Shown in pieces: positions 15,475-24,005 of a stretch of DNA of 27,017 bases. Positions within the stretch are counted from its first letter, which is position 1. Each line of letters begins with the position of its first letter. The DNA comes from an uncultured Sphingomonas sp. (GTDB taxonomy: Bacteria > Pseudomonadota > Alphaproteobacteria > Sphingomonadales > Sphingomonadaceae): NCBI RefSeq assembly GCF_934560975.1, contig NZ_CAKTFO010000032.1, positions 1-27,017 of the forward strand, in the 5' to 3' direction. Under the pieces are notes generated by a model. That model saw nothing but the letters and a program-made list of their open reading frames with translations. It did no database searches and was not told where the DNA came from. The position numbers and the translations under genes are program-made.

Positions 15475-16761
15475 TCAATTCTCCGCATTCAGCGTGGTCA
15501 CCGGCGCGTAGCGCGGGTTGAGGAGGTGGACGACGAGCAAGGCCACCAGATAGGCCGAGCCCGCCACGATGAAGATCGGTGTGTAGCTGCCGGTCGTTTC
15601 CAGCACGTAGCCGGCGAACTTGGCCATCAACATGCCGCCGACCGCACCGGCAAACCCGCCCAGGCCGACCACCGTGCCCTGGGCGAAGCGGGGGAAACTG
15701 TCCGCCGGCAGCGAGAAGTGGTTGGACGAAAAACCCTGGTGCCCGGCGCAAGCGAGGCCGATCAGCAGCACCGCGACCCAGATGGTCGGCGCCATTTGCG
15801 CAAAGGAGACCGGCACCACCATCAGTGCGCAGACGAACATGGCGGTCTTGCGCGCGCGGTTCGCATCGATGCCGCGCGCCAGCATCTGCGACGACAGCCA
15901 CCCGCCGAAGATCGAGCCCACGTCCGCCAGGATGTAGATCGCGATCAAGGGCGGGCCGAACCCCTTGAGGTCAACGCCGTAACGCTTGGCGAAGAAGTCC
16001 GGCAGCCAGAACAGGAAGGTCCACCACACCGGGTCGATCAGGAAGCGGCCCGCCATGTAGGCCCACGCCTGGCGGGTCGACAGCACGGCGGCGAAGCTGG
16101 TCTTGCCTTCATCGACGAACGGCTCCGCCTCGATATAGTCGCGCTCGGCCTGGGACAGACGGGGATGTTCGCGCGGGCGGCGATAGAGCGTCAGCCACGC
16201 GCCGATCCAGACCAGGTTGAACAGGCCGGTGATGAGGAAGGCGGATTGCCAGCCCATCGCCAAGGTGATGGCCGGCACGATCAGCGGCGTGATCACCGCG
16301 CCGACATTGGCGCCGGCATTGAAGATGCCGATGGCGAGCGCGCGTTCCCGCTTGGGGAACCATTCGGCGGCGGCGGCGAGCGCGGCGGGATAGGTGCCGC
16401 TTTCCCCCAGGGCCAGCGGGATGCGGACCATGGCGAAGCCCAGGGTGGAGGTGACCAATGCATGGGCCATGTGGGCGGCCGTCCACACGCTCATCGCCAG
16501 CAGATAGCCGACCTTGGCCCCGACCCGGTCGATCAGCCGCCCGAAGAACAGGAACCCGACGCCGTAAAAGGCCTGGAACCAGAAGACCACGTCGCCATAG
16601 CCGCTCTCGCTCCAGCCATAATCGGCCTGCAGCGTCGGCTTCAGCACCGACAGGACGAGCCGGTCGATATAGCTCAGCACCACGGCGCTGAACAGCAGGG
16701 TGCAGATGATCCAGCGCACCTTGCCCGGTGGCGGCTTCGGAATGAAGGCGGGTGTGTTCAC
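15475..16761 (-). CDS. exuT: MFS hexuronate transporter (anion:cation symporter type)
   Basis: This 428-residue, 12-helix major facilitator protein belongs to the ExuT/DgoT branch. Visible signatures are SYIDRLVLSVLKPTLQ in helix 1, GRLIDRVGAKVG in loop 2-3, and GESGTYPAALAAAAEWFPKR followed by ALAIGIFNAGANVGAVITP in helices 4-5. It should import glucuronate or a related uronate with protons. The start is GTG at 16761 after a strong GGGAGGA site; an ATG further upstream (near 16788) is poorer. A 124-base gap with GC-rich inverted repeats separates it from manD, so some polarity or processing there is possible. Exact substrate is inferred from the operon. Confidence 0.9.
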   Translation of the reverse strand: MNTPAFIPKPPPGKVRWIICTLLFSAVVLSYIDRLVLSVLKPTLQADYGWSESGYGDVVFWFQAFYGVGFLFFGRLIDRVGAKVGYLLAMSVWTAAHMAHALVTSTLGFAMVRIPLALGESGTYPAALAAAAEWFPKRERALAIGIFNAGANVGAVITPLIVPAITLAMGWQSAFLITGLFNLVWIGAWLTLYRRPREHPRLSQAERDYIEAEPFVDEGKTSFAAVLSTRQAWAYMAGRFLIDPVWWTFLFWLPDFFAKRYGVDLKGFGPPLIAIYILADVGSIFGGWLSSQMLARGIDANRARKTAMFVCALMVVPVSFAQMAPTIWVAVLLIGLACAGHQGFSSNHFSLPADSFPRFAQGTVVGLGGFAGAVGGMLMAKFAGYVLETTGSYTPIFIVAGSAYLVALLVVHLLNPRYAPVTTLNAEN

Positions 16762-16885
16762 GTATATCCTCCCGCGCGGGACCGGCATGAACCGGCCCCG
16801 GCAAAGACGGCCCAGCACCATGCGGATACCGGCGTGAACCCCGACCTTCGCCGGGGGTGGGTTGCGCGACGGGCCGGGGCCCCGA

Positions 16886-18097
16886 TCACCAGTTGAACAA
16901 GGTCCCGTCTTCCAGACGGTTTACCGGCAGGAAGGCGCGCTGATATTCATGTTTGGCGGCCAGCACCTCGTCCAGGTCGACGCCCAGGCCGGGCTTGTCG
17001 CCGGGATGCATGTACCCGTCCTCGAACGTATAGGCATGGGGGAAGACGGCGTCCGTCTCCTCCGTATGGCGCATATATTCCTGCACACCGAAGTTGGGCA
17101 CCGACAGGTCGAAATGCAGCGCCGCCGCCATGCACACAGGCGACAGGTCGGTTGCGCCATGGCAGCCGGTCTTGACCTGATACAGGTCGGCCAGCGCGGC
17201 GATGCGGCGCAGGTGGGTGATGCCGCCGGCATGGACCACCGTGGCGCGGATATAGTCGATCAGCTGGTTTTCGATCAGGTCCTTGGCATCCCAGATCGAA
17301 CTGAAGATTTCCCCCACCGCCAGCGGCGCGGTGGTGTGCTGGCGGATCAGGCGAAACGCCTCCTGATTCTCGGCCGGGGTCGCATCCTCCAGCCAGAAGG
17401 GGCGATAGGGCTCCAGATCCTTGCCCAGCCGCCCCGCCTCGATCGGGGTCAGGCGATGGTGAATGTCGTGCAGCAGGTGCACGTCCCAGCCCAGCACCTC
17501 ACGCGCCTTTTCAAACAAAGGCGGGACCGAGCGCAGATATTTGCTGGTCGACCAGACGTTCTCGGTCGGCAGGTCGGCATCGGCGGGCTCGTAGAAATAG
17601 CGGTCCTTGCTGACCCCATAGGTGGACGGCAGCCCCGGCACGCCCGACTGGATGCGGATCGCCTTGTAGCCAAGCTGCTGGTAATGCAGGGCGTTGTCGA
17701 TCGTCTCGGCGATGTCTTTACCGTTGGCATGACCATAGACCATCACGCCTTCACGGGCAGCCCCGCCGAGCAGCTGGTAGACGGGCAGGTTCGCCACCTT
17801 GCCCTTGATGTCCCACAGCGCCGTATCGACCGCGGCGATGGCGGTCATGGTCACCGGACCGCGCCGCCAATAGGCGCCTTTGTAGAGATATTGCCAGATG
17901 TCCTCGATCCGGTGCGCGTCGCGCCCGATCAGGCAGGGGGCGACATGGTCCTCCAGATAGGCGACCACCGCCTTCTCGCGCCCGTTGAGCGTGGCGTCGC
18001 CAAGACCGTAGACGCCTTCGTCCGTCTCGATCTTCAGCGTGACGAAATTGCGTCCCGGGCAGGTGACGATGACGCGGGCGGCGGTGATCTTAGGCAC
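16886..18097 (-). CDS. manD: D-mannonate dehydratase, enolase superfamily (ManD)
   Basis: The 403-residue protein follows the characterised Novosphingobium aromaticivorans ManD almost motif for motif. It dehydrates D-mannonate to 2-keto-3-deoxy-D-gluconate. Metal ligands are D211, E237 and E263 (HDIHH, WLEDATPAE, VGEIF). Catalytic residues are R148, Y160 and H213, each one position later than in that enzyme. The ending is RLEDGTLFNW. It replaces the unrelated UxuA, which is absent here. The start is GTG at 18097 with GGGAGAGAG upstream, fitting the family N-terminus PKITAARVIVTCPGRN. First gene of the hexuronate operon. It resembles RspA, a name often given to relatives, but the active site is that of the high-activity dehydratases. 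Confidence 0.95.
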   Translation of the reverse strand: MPKITAARVIVTCPGRNFVTLKIETDEGVYGLGDATLNGREKAVVAYLEDHVAPCLIGRDAHRIEDIWQYLYKGAYWRRGPVTMTAIAAVDTALWDIKGKVANLPVYQLLGGAAREGVMVYGHANGKDIAETIDNALHYQQLGYKAIRIQSGVPGLPSTYGVSKDRYFYEPADADLPTENVWSTSKYLRSVPPLFEKAREVLGWDVHLLHDIHHRLTPIEAGRLGKDLEPYRPFWLEDATPAENQEAFRLIRQHTTAPLAVGEIFSSIWDAKDLIENQLIDYIRATVVHAGGITHLRRIAALADLYQVKTGCHGATDLSPVCMAAALHFDLSVPNFGVQEYMRHTEETDAVFPHAYTFEDGYMHPGDKPGLGVDLDEVLAAKHEYQRAFLPVNRLEDGTLFNW

Positions 18098-18288
18098 ATC
18101 TCTCTCCCACAGTTCCGGCGGGGATCGTCTTGGGCGCGTCCTCTCGTTCCGGTCTTTCTGACTTGCTTCCGGGCCGCGGGCAACACCCCCGGCGCTTTCT
18201 GCTTGATACCGGTCACATGGTATAGGACGGTGTCCCAAGTCAATCGGCGGACCGGCACAAGATCGGCAACCGACAGAGAGGATTTGCC
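18098..18288. promoter_or_regulatory. Divergent manD/aguA control region with ACCGGT-centred operator
   Basis: No gene lies in these 191 bases. At 18204-18217 is TGATACC-GGTCACA, matching 5 of 7 positions between arms around a central CG, the style of LacI-family operators. The ATACC at its left also pairs with GGTAT at 18219-18223. For aguA, TATAGG (18221-18226) is a possible -10. For manD, TTGACT (complement of 18238-18243) is a possible -35 with TACCAT as -10 at a short 15-base spacing. A GGAC-GGT-GTCC palindrome occurs at 18225-18235. The operator lies between or over both promoters, so one repressor could control both directions. The LacI gene at 20517 is the obvious candidate. Confidence 0.6.
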
Positions 18289-20424
18289 ATGACGCCCATC
18301 GTCCGCCTGCTGGTCGCCTTGCTGTTCGTGTTGGGCGCCTCCGCCGTGCGTGCGGACGACGGCTATCGCCTGTGGTTGCGCTACGATCCCCTGCCCGCCC
18401 CCTTGCGCGGGGGCGCGCAGGCGGCGCTCGGCGGCGGCGTGCTGGCGGACCGCACCGATCTCACCCTCGCCCGCGCGGCGGAGGAGTTGGAACGCGGCCT
18501 TGCCGGCCTGCTCGGCGGTCAGCGAACGAGCGGCGGCGCGATCCTGGTCGGCACGCCCGCCGATCCGCGTGTCGGGGCGCTGGCCCTTCCGCTCGGCAAG
18601 CTGGGCAACGAAGGCTATCTGATCCGCACCGTCCGTATCGACGGCAAGGCGGTGACGGTGGTGGCGGCCAACGCCCCGGCGGGGGCGCTGTACGGCAGCT
18701 TCGCCCTGCTGCGGCTGGTGCAGACCGGCGCGGCGCTCGACCGGATCGACCTGTCCTCTGCCCCCGGGCTGAAGCTGCGGGTGCTGAATCAATGGGACAA
18801 TCTGGATGGGCATGTCGAGCGGGGTTATGCTGGCAACTCGATCTGGGACTGGTGGAAGCTGCCGGCCTACACGGACCCGCGTTACACCGATTATGCGCGC
18901 GCCAATGCGTCGATCGGGATCAACGGCACGGTCCTCAACAACGTCAACGCCAATGCGCTGAGCCTGACCGCGCCCTACATCGCCAAGGCGGCGGCGCTGG
19001 CCGACCTGTTCCGGCCCTGGGGCATCAAGGTCTATCTGTCGGCCCGCTTTTCCGCCCCGATCGAGTTGGGTGGTCTCAAGAGCGCCGACCCGCTCGACCC
19101 CGCCGTCGCCGCCTGGTGGCGGGCCAAGGCGGACGAGATCTATCGCGCCATTCCCGATTTCGGCGGCTTCCTGGTCAAGGCCAATTCGGAGGGACAGCCG
19201 GGTCCGCGCGATTACCACCGCAGCCATGCCGACGGCGCCAACGTGCTGGCCCGGGCGGTGGCGCCGCATGGCGGGATCGTGATGTACCGCGCCTTCGTCT
19301 ATGCGGAGGACAATCCGGTCGACCGCGCCAAGCAGGCCTATGACGAGTTCAAGCCGCTGGACGGCAAGTTCGCCGACAATGTGCTGGTGCAGGTCAAGAA
19401 CGGCCCGCTCGACTTCCAGCCGCGCGAACCGTTCCATCCCCTGTTCGGCGCGATGCCCAAGACGCCGCTGATGATCGAATTCCAGATCACCAAGGAGTAT
19501 CTCGGCCAGGCGACCCACCTCACCTATCTCGGCCCGTTGTTCACGGAGGTGCTGGGCAGCGACACCTATGCCGGTGGCAAGGGCACCACCGTGGCCGACG
19601 TGGTGGAGGGCAAAGCGGACGGGCACCGGCTGAGCGGCATTGCGGGGGTCGCCAATATCGGCACCGATCGCGACTGGTCCGGCTCCACCTTCAACCAGGC
19701 GGATTGGTATGCGTTCGGCCGTTTCGCCTGGAACCCGCGGGCGTCGGCGGAGGGGATTGCGCGCGAATGGGCGGCGATGACCTTCACGCCCGATCCCGCC
19801 ATCGTCCAGCCGATCGTCGGCATGATGATGCCCTCGCGCGAGGCGGCGGTGGATTACATGACCCCGCTCGGCCTGGCGCACATCATGGGCACCAGCCACC
19901 ATTATGGCCCGGCCCCGTGGGTCAGCGATCTCGCCCGACCGGAATGGAACCCGGCTTATTATCACCGCGCGGACGCCGCCGGCATCGGCTTCGACCGCAC
20001 GGCGCATGGCAGCAACGCCATCGCCCAATATGCCCGCCCGCTCCAGCGGCTATGGTCCGATCCCCGCACCACCCCTGATGCCGACCTGCTCTGGTTCCAC
20101 CATCTGCCGTGGGATTACCGCATGAAGTCGGGCCGCATCCTGTGGGATGAAATGGCCCTTCATTACCAGCATGGCGTGGATCAGGTAGCGGCGATGCGGC
20201 AGCAATGGGGCGCCATGAAACGCCATGTGGATGCCGAACGCTTTGCCAAGACGGCGGATTTCCTGGCGATCCAGCAGCGCGAGGCGGAATGGTGGCGCGA
20301 TGCGTGCCTGCTTTATTTCGGCATCTGGTCACGCCGCCCGCTGCCGGCCGGCATTCCCGCACCCGCGCATGACCTGCCGTTCTACAAGGGCCTGACATTC
20401 CCCTTCGCCCCCGGCGGCGGCTGA
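18289..20424 (+). CDS. aguA: Alpha-glucuronidase, GH67, secreted or periplasmic
   Basis: This 711-residue enzyme has a signal peptide (RLLVALLFVLGASAVRA). GH67 enzymes release 4-O-methylglucuronate or glucuronate from the non-reducing end of aldouronic xylo-oligosaccharides. An N-terminal domain (about 25-150) precedes the barrel. Catalytic residues by alignment from memory are E301 (KANSEGQPGP, proton donor) and the pair D375 (KNGPLDFQPREP) and E403 (IEFQITKEYLG), whose 28-residue spacing equals that of characterised enzymes. The C-terminal region has LLWFHHLPWDYRM. The start at 18289 has GAGAGGA upstream. It diverges from the uronate operon, which would catabolise its product. 4-O-methylglucuronate itself may need demethylation not seen here. 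Confidence 0.95.
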   Translation: MTPIVRLLVALLFVLGASAVRADDGYRLWLRYDPLPAPLRGGAQAALGGGVLADRTDLTLARAAEELERGLAGLLGGQRTSGGAILVGTPADPRVGALALPLGKLGNEGYLIRTVRIDGKAVTVVAANAPAGALYGSFALLRLVQTGAALDRIDLSSAPGLKLRVLNQWDNLDGHVERGYAGNSIWDWWKLPAYTDPRYTDYARANASIGINGTVLNNVNANALSLTAPYIAKAAALADLFRPWGIKVYLSARFSAPIELGGLKSADPLDPAVAAWWRAKADEIYRAIPDFGGFLVKANSEGQPGPRDYHRSHADGANVLARAVAPHGGIVMYRAFVYAEDNPVDRAKQAYDEFKPLDGKFADNVLVQVKNGPLDFQPREPFHPLFGAMPKTPLMIEFQITKEYLGQATHLTYLGPLFTEVLGSDTYAGGKGTTVADVVEGKADGHRLSGIAGVANIGTDRDWSGSTFNQADWYAFGRFAWNPRASAEGIAREWAAMTFTPDPAIVQPIVGMMMPSREAAVDYMTPLGLAHIMGTSHHYGPAPWVSDLARPEWNPAYYHRADAAGIGFDRTAHGSNAIAQYARPLQRLWSDPRTTPDADLLWFHHLPWDYRMKSGRILWDEMALHYQHGVDQVAAMRQQWGAMKRHVDAERFAKTADFLAIQQREAEWWRDACLLYFGIWSRRPLPAGIPAPAHDLPFYKGLTFPFAPGGG

Positions 20425-20516
20425 ACGCAGGAACAGGCCGTTCGACTTGCCGACGCCGACGTTTTTTGGTGTGGTCCGCGCCCAGACGAGAATAACGACG
20501 GCGGAGGGGAAGCGGG

Positions 20517-21581
20517 TTGAGCCAAAGGTCCGGGCGTCAGCGGGGAGCGCCGACGATCAGCGATGTCGCGCTGGCTGCGGGCGTGTCACCCATGACCGTC
20601 TCGCGCGTCATCAATGGCGAGAGCAATGTCCGCGCCGCCACGCGCGATGCGGTAAAGGCCGCGATCCAGCGCCTGGGCTATGCCCCCAACCGCGCGGCGC
20701 GCAGCCTGGCCGGAGCGGAGGAGCTGCGGATCGCCCTGCTCTACAGCAATCCCAGCGCCGCTTATCTCGGCGAGTTCCTGATGGGCGGGCTGGCCAGCGT
20801 CAGCCGCGCGCACGCCCAGTTGATGATCGAGCAGTGCGAGGATGGCGGGCAGGAGGTGCAGGCGGTCGCGCACCTGATCCGCACCGGCATCCATGGCGTC
20901 GTCCTGCCGCCGCCCTTGTGCGATTCCGACGCCACCATCGACGCGCTGCAGGCGGCCGACATCCCGATCGTGGTGGTGGCAAGCGGCCGCCCCCGTGCCG
21001 ACATCCCGGCGGTCAGCATCGACGACGCACGCGCCGCGCACGACATGACCTGCCACCTGGCGGCACTGGGCCATCGCCGGATCGGCTTCATCGCCGGCAA
21101 CCCCAACCAGACCGCCAGCGCGCGGCGGATGGACGGCTACCGCACCGCCCTGGACGAACTCGGCATCGCGCACGATCCTGCTTTGGTCGTGCCGGGCCTG
21201 TTCACCTACCGGTCCGGGCTGGACGCGGCCGAGCAGTTGCTGGCGCTGCCCGAACGGCCGACCGCGATCTTCGCCAGCAATGACGACATGGCGGGAGCGG
21301 CGGTGGCGGTGGCGCATCGCCACGGGCTGGACGTGCCGGGCGACATCACCGTCTGCGGCTTCGACGACACGCCGCTTGCCACCACGATCTGGCCCGAGTT
21401 GACCACCATCCGCCAGCCGATCCGCGACATGTCGCAGGCCGCGGTGGAACTGCTGATCGGCGAGGTCCGGGCACGCCGCGCGCCGGCCCGCGCCGCGCCG
21501 CGCCACGTACTGCTGGATTATCAGCTGGTACGGCGACAGTCCGACGCACCGCCCCGCAAGCGGCCGCCCGCCCGCGCCTGA
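20517..21581 (+). CDS. LacI-family transcriptional regulator
   Basis: The 354-residue protein has an N-terminal helix-turn-helix and hinge (TISDVALAAGVSPMTVSRVINGES, residues 13-36; LGYAPNRAARSLAG) and a periplasmic-binding-protein-like sensor domain to about residue 335. The C-terminal tail is basic and proline-rich. The start codon appears to be TTG at 20517, with GGAGGGG upstream; no ATG or GTG lies before the DNA-binding helices in this frame. It sits between the uronate/AguA genes and the xylose operon, 92 bases after aguA on the same strand. The effector is unknown; a uronate or 2-keto-3-deoxygluconate is the natural guess, with control of aguA/manD and possibly xylX. Confidence 0.93.
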   Translation: MSQRSGRQRGAPTISDVALAAGVSPMTVSRVINGESNVRAATRDAVKAAIQRLGYAPNRAARSLAGAEELRIALLYSNPSAAYLGEFLMGGLASVSRAHAQLMIEQCEDGGQEVQAVAHLIRTGIHGVVLPPPLCDSDATIDALQAADIPIVVVASGRPRADIPAVSIDDARAAHDMTCHLAALGHRRIGFIAGNPNQTASARRMDGYRTALDELGIAHDPALVVPGLFTYRSGLDAAEQLLALPERPTAIFASNDDMAGAAVAVAHRHGLDVPGDITVCGFDDTPLATTIWPELTTIRQPIRDMSQAAVELLIGEVRARRAPARAAPRHVLLDYQLVRRQSDAPPRKRPPARA

Positions 21582-21635
21582 CCCCTCGGGCGATCGCCCG
21601 TCTTCCTCCCCTTGGCACAGCCTGCGCGCACATGA

Positions 21636-21669
21636 AAAAGCCCGCCGCTCACCGGAGCGACGGGCTTTT
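21636..21669. terminator. Two-way intrinsic terminator between lacI and the xylose operon
   Basis: Arms AAAAGCCCG (21636-21644) and CGGGCTTTT (21661-21669) form nine pairs. A one-base mismatch and a further CGCTC/GAGCG stem close an ACCG loop. A-run and T-run on the two sides allow termination of lacI (55 bases past its stop) and of the minus-strand xyl operon (24 bases past its last gene). Confidence 0.88.
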
Positions 21670-21692
21670 CCTTTGGCCGTGGATAAGCAGGA

Positions 21693-23099
21693 TCAGCCTT
21701 CCATCTGCTCCAGCTCGCGTCCGCGCGTCTCGTGCAGCAGCTTTCTGACCAGGAAGAAGGAGACGAACGCCGACAGCGCATAGAAGCTGTAGGTCGGCGC
21801 AAGTCCCACATTGACGAGCAGCCAGGGGAAGCTGACCGAGATGATGAAGTTGGCGATCCACTGCGCGAAGCCGCACACCGCCAGCGCCGAACCGCGGATC
21901 TGGTTGGGGAACATCTCGCCCAGCATCACCCACATGATCGGGCCCCAGCTGAGGTTGAACAAAGCCGAGTAACCGAGCGCGCTGATGAAGGCGACGCGGC
22001 CCAACCCGCCCGGCAGCTGCAACGCACCGGAGGCATCGAACACGCCCTGCGAGAAGGCATAAGCCATCAGGCCCAAAGTCACCGTCATGCCGGCCGAGCC
22101 GATCAGCAGCAGCGGCTTGCGCCCGACCTTGTCGACCAGCAGCACCGTCAGGATGCAGGCGGCGATCGACACTACGCCGGAGATGATGTTCGTCAGCAGC
22201 GCGTCATTCTCGCTGAAGCCCACCGCCTGCCACAGCACCGCGCCGTAGTAGAAGACGATGTTGATGCCGACGAACTGCTGGAACACCGCCAGCATCATGC
22301 CGGCCCAGATGATCGGCCGGACCTTGCCGGTGGTCTGGTCCTTGAGGTCGCTGAATTTCGGCCGGTGATCCGCGACCAGGGTGGAGCGGATCTCCGCCAC
22401 CTTGGCGGCGGCGGCTTCCGGCCCGAACAGCTTGGTCAGCACCGCGCGCGCCTCGCCCTCGCGGCCACGCACGACCAGGAAACGCGGGCTTTCCGGGATG
22501 AACAGCAGAGCGAGGAAGTAGACGAGCGCCGGAATGGCCTGCATCCAGAACATCCAGCGCCACGCCGGATAGCCGCCCCACAGGATCGCCTGCGATCCGC
22601 CGGCGGCCTGCGCCAGGACGTAGTTGGCGATAAAGGCGCCGGTCAGGCCCGTGATGATCATGATCTGCTGGATCGATGACAGGCGGCCGCGAATGCTGGC
22701 CGGCGTCACTTCGGAAATATAGACCGGCGACAATACGGAGGCTGCGCCCACGCCGAACCCGCCCAGCAGGCGCGCCAGCACGAACAGCTCCGATCCCGGG
22801 GCGGCGCCGGCGATCAGCGCGCTGATCAGGAACAGGATCGCGGAAATCCGCATCACGCCGCGCCGGCCGAGCCGGTCGGACAGGCGGCCGGCCGCGAACG
22901 CGCCGATCGAACAGCCGATCAGGATCGCGCCGACGTTGAAGCCCGTGCCGAGCTTGGACAGGTTGAACGCCTTTTCCAGCCCCTCCTGCGTACCGTTGAT
23001 CACGCCGCTGTCATAACCGAACATGAAACCGCCGATCGTCGCCACCGCGACGATCATGGCGATAAAGGCCAGGTTCACCTGGCTTGCCCCTCGCTGCAC
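21693..23099 (-). CDS. xylE: Sugar porter (MFS), probable D-xylose:H+ symporter
   Basis: This 468-residue, 12-helix protein is of the XylE/GalP/GLUT sugar-porter family. Family signatures are GYDSGVINGTQ in helix 1, GRLSDRLGRRG in loop 2-3, PESPRFLVVRGR before the central loop, QQFVGINIVFYYG in helix 7, DKVGRKPLLL in loop 8-9, and HETRGRELEQME at the end. The start is taken as GTG at 23099 because of the strong AAGGGAGGGAG upstream; the codons before it are not membrane-like. It lies 29 bases after xylC in the xylX-xylB-xylC operon, so D-xylose is the likely substrate. L-arabinose or glucose cannot be excluded. Confidence 0.88.
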   Translation of the reverse strand: MQRGASQVNLAFIAMIVAVATIGGFMFGYDSGVINGTQEGLEKAFNLSKLGTGFNVGAILIGCSIGAFAAGRLSDRLGRRGVMRISAILFLISALIAGAAPGSELFVLARLLGGFGVGAASVLSPVYISEVTPASIRGRLSSIQQIMIITGLTGAFIANYVLAQAAGGSQAILWGGYPAWRWMFWMQAIPALVYFLALLFIPESPRFLVVRGREGEARAVLTKLFGPEAAAAKVAEIRSTLVADHRPKFSDLKDQTTGKVRPIIWAGMMLAVFQQFVGINIVFYYGAVLWQAVGFSENDALLTNIISGVVSIAACILTVLLVDKVGRKPLLLIGSAGMTVTLGLMAYAFSQGVFDASGALQLPGGLGRVAFISALGYSALFNLSWGPIMWVMLGEMFPNQIRGSALAVCGFAQWIANFIISVSFPWLLVNVGLAPTYSFYALSAFVSFFLVRKLLHETRGRELEQMEG

Positions 23100-23128
23100 T
23101 ACTCTCCCTCCCTTTTCTATCTTGTGGT

Positions 23129-24004
23129 TCAACCGAGCCTGGCCAGATGGCCCGGCAGCCCGGCGACGCCGGCATCGAATGCGAACAGGTTTCCGGCAAG
23201 CGGCTGCGCCTCCAGCTCGGCCGCATCCAGTCCCTTGCGGGCCGTGGTGGCATAGGCCGTGCGCAGGTCGGCGCCGCCGAACGCAATCTTGGTAATGTTG
23301 GCGCAGGGAAAGCGCACCTCGCCCACGATCCGCCCATCGGGCGCATAGCGGCGCGCGCGCCACCCACCCCACAAGCCGATCCAGACATGGCCCTCCGCAT
23401 CGCAGACGGAGCCGTCCGGCCACCCGTCCGCCGCGTCGACCGTCGCAAAGACGCGCGGTTCGCCGCAGCTGCCGTCTTCATTGAGCGGCACGGCATGGAT
23501 CACCCGGCCGAGCGTGTCCGTGTGGTACAGCGTCCGGCCATCGGGCGAGATAGCGGGGCCGTTGGTGATGCAGACCGGATCGAGCCCACTGTCCTGAACC
23601 GCGCCGCCGTCAAGCCGGTAGAGGCGGCCGGTCGTGGCCTCCTCGCCATCGTCCATCGAGCCGAAATGCACCCGCCCGTCCGCATCCACCGTCGCGTCGT
23701 TCAGGCGGTTGCCCGGCATGCTCGCCTCCGGTGTCGCGATCACCGCGAACATGCCGTTGGCCGGATCGAACCGGGCCAGCCCGTGCTGCAAGCCCGCCAG
23801 AAACGTGCCGTCTTCCGCCGGCAGAACCCAGCCGACCTGGCACGGGGCCGTCCAGCTGCGCTGTTCGCCCGATTGCGGGTCGAAGCGGTGGACGCGATGG
23901 TTCTTGATGTCGACGAAATACAGCGCCTGTTCGCGCTTCACCCAGACCGGCCCCTCACCCAGGGTCGCCTGGACGTCCAGGACGCTGTGCGGTTCGCCCG
24001 TCAT
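23129..24004 (-). CDS. xylC: SMP-30/gluconolactonase-family D-xylonolactonase
   Basis: The 291-residue six-bladed propeller belongs to the SMP-30/regucalcin family. Expected metal ligands are E17 (TLGEGPVW), N148 (ICITNGPAISPDG form, here VCITNGPAISPDG) and D197 (WPDGSV). Substrate-binding R100 and N102 lie in NRLNDATVDADG. It closely resembles Caulobacter XylC (YHTDTL, LWGGW, NITK, TTARKGL segments). It would open D-xylono-lactone to D-xylonate. The start MTGEPHSVLDVQ at 24004 is one base after the xylB stop, so translation is probably coupled. The reading frame upstream of this ATG lies within xylB. Confidence 0.92.
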   Translation of the reverse strand: MTGEPHSVLDVQATLGEGPVWVKREQALYFVDIKNHRVHRFDPQSGEQRSWTAPCQVGWVLPAEDGTFLAGLQHGLARFDPANGMFAVIATPEASMPGNRLNDATVDADGRVHFGSMDDGEEATTGRLYRLDGGAVQDSGLDPVCITNGPAISPDGRTLYHTDTLGRVIHAVPLNEDGSCGEPRVFATVDAADGWPDGSVCDAEGHVWIGLWGGWRARRYAPDGRIVGEVRFPCANITKIAFGGADLRTAYATTARKGLDAAELEAQPLAGNLFAFDAGVAGLPGHLARLG

Positions 24005-24005
24005 G

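Noticed and set aside
16762..16885. GC-rich repeats between manD and the transporter, considered as a terminator or riboswitch
   Set aside because: Several short CCGG-type pairings compete, none is dominant, and no T-run or known riboswitch core is visible.
14112..16896. Two plus-strand open frames of about 470 codons each
   Set aside because: Antisense of uxaC and the MFS transporter, whose motifs and lengths are convincing.
18034..20028. 664-codon minus-strand open frame
   Set aside because: Antisense of aguA and overlaps manD and the divergent promoter region; composition is the usual arginine/glycine shadow.
20425..20516. T6 run after a GC-rich stretch past aguA, considered as a terminator
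   Set aside because: The bases before the T-run do not form a convincing stem, and the lacI gene follows on the same strand.
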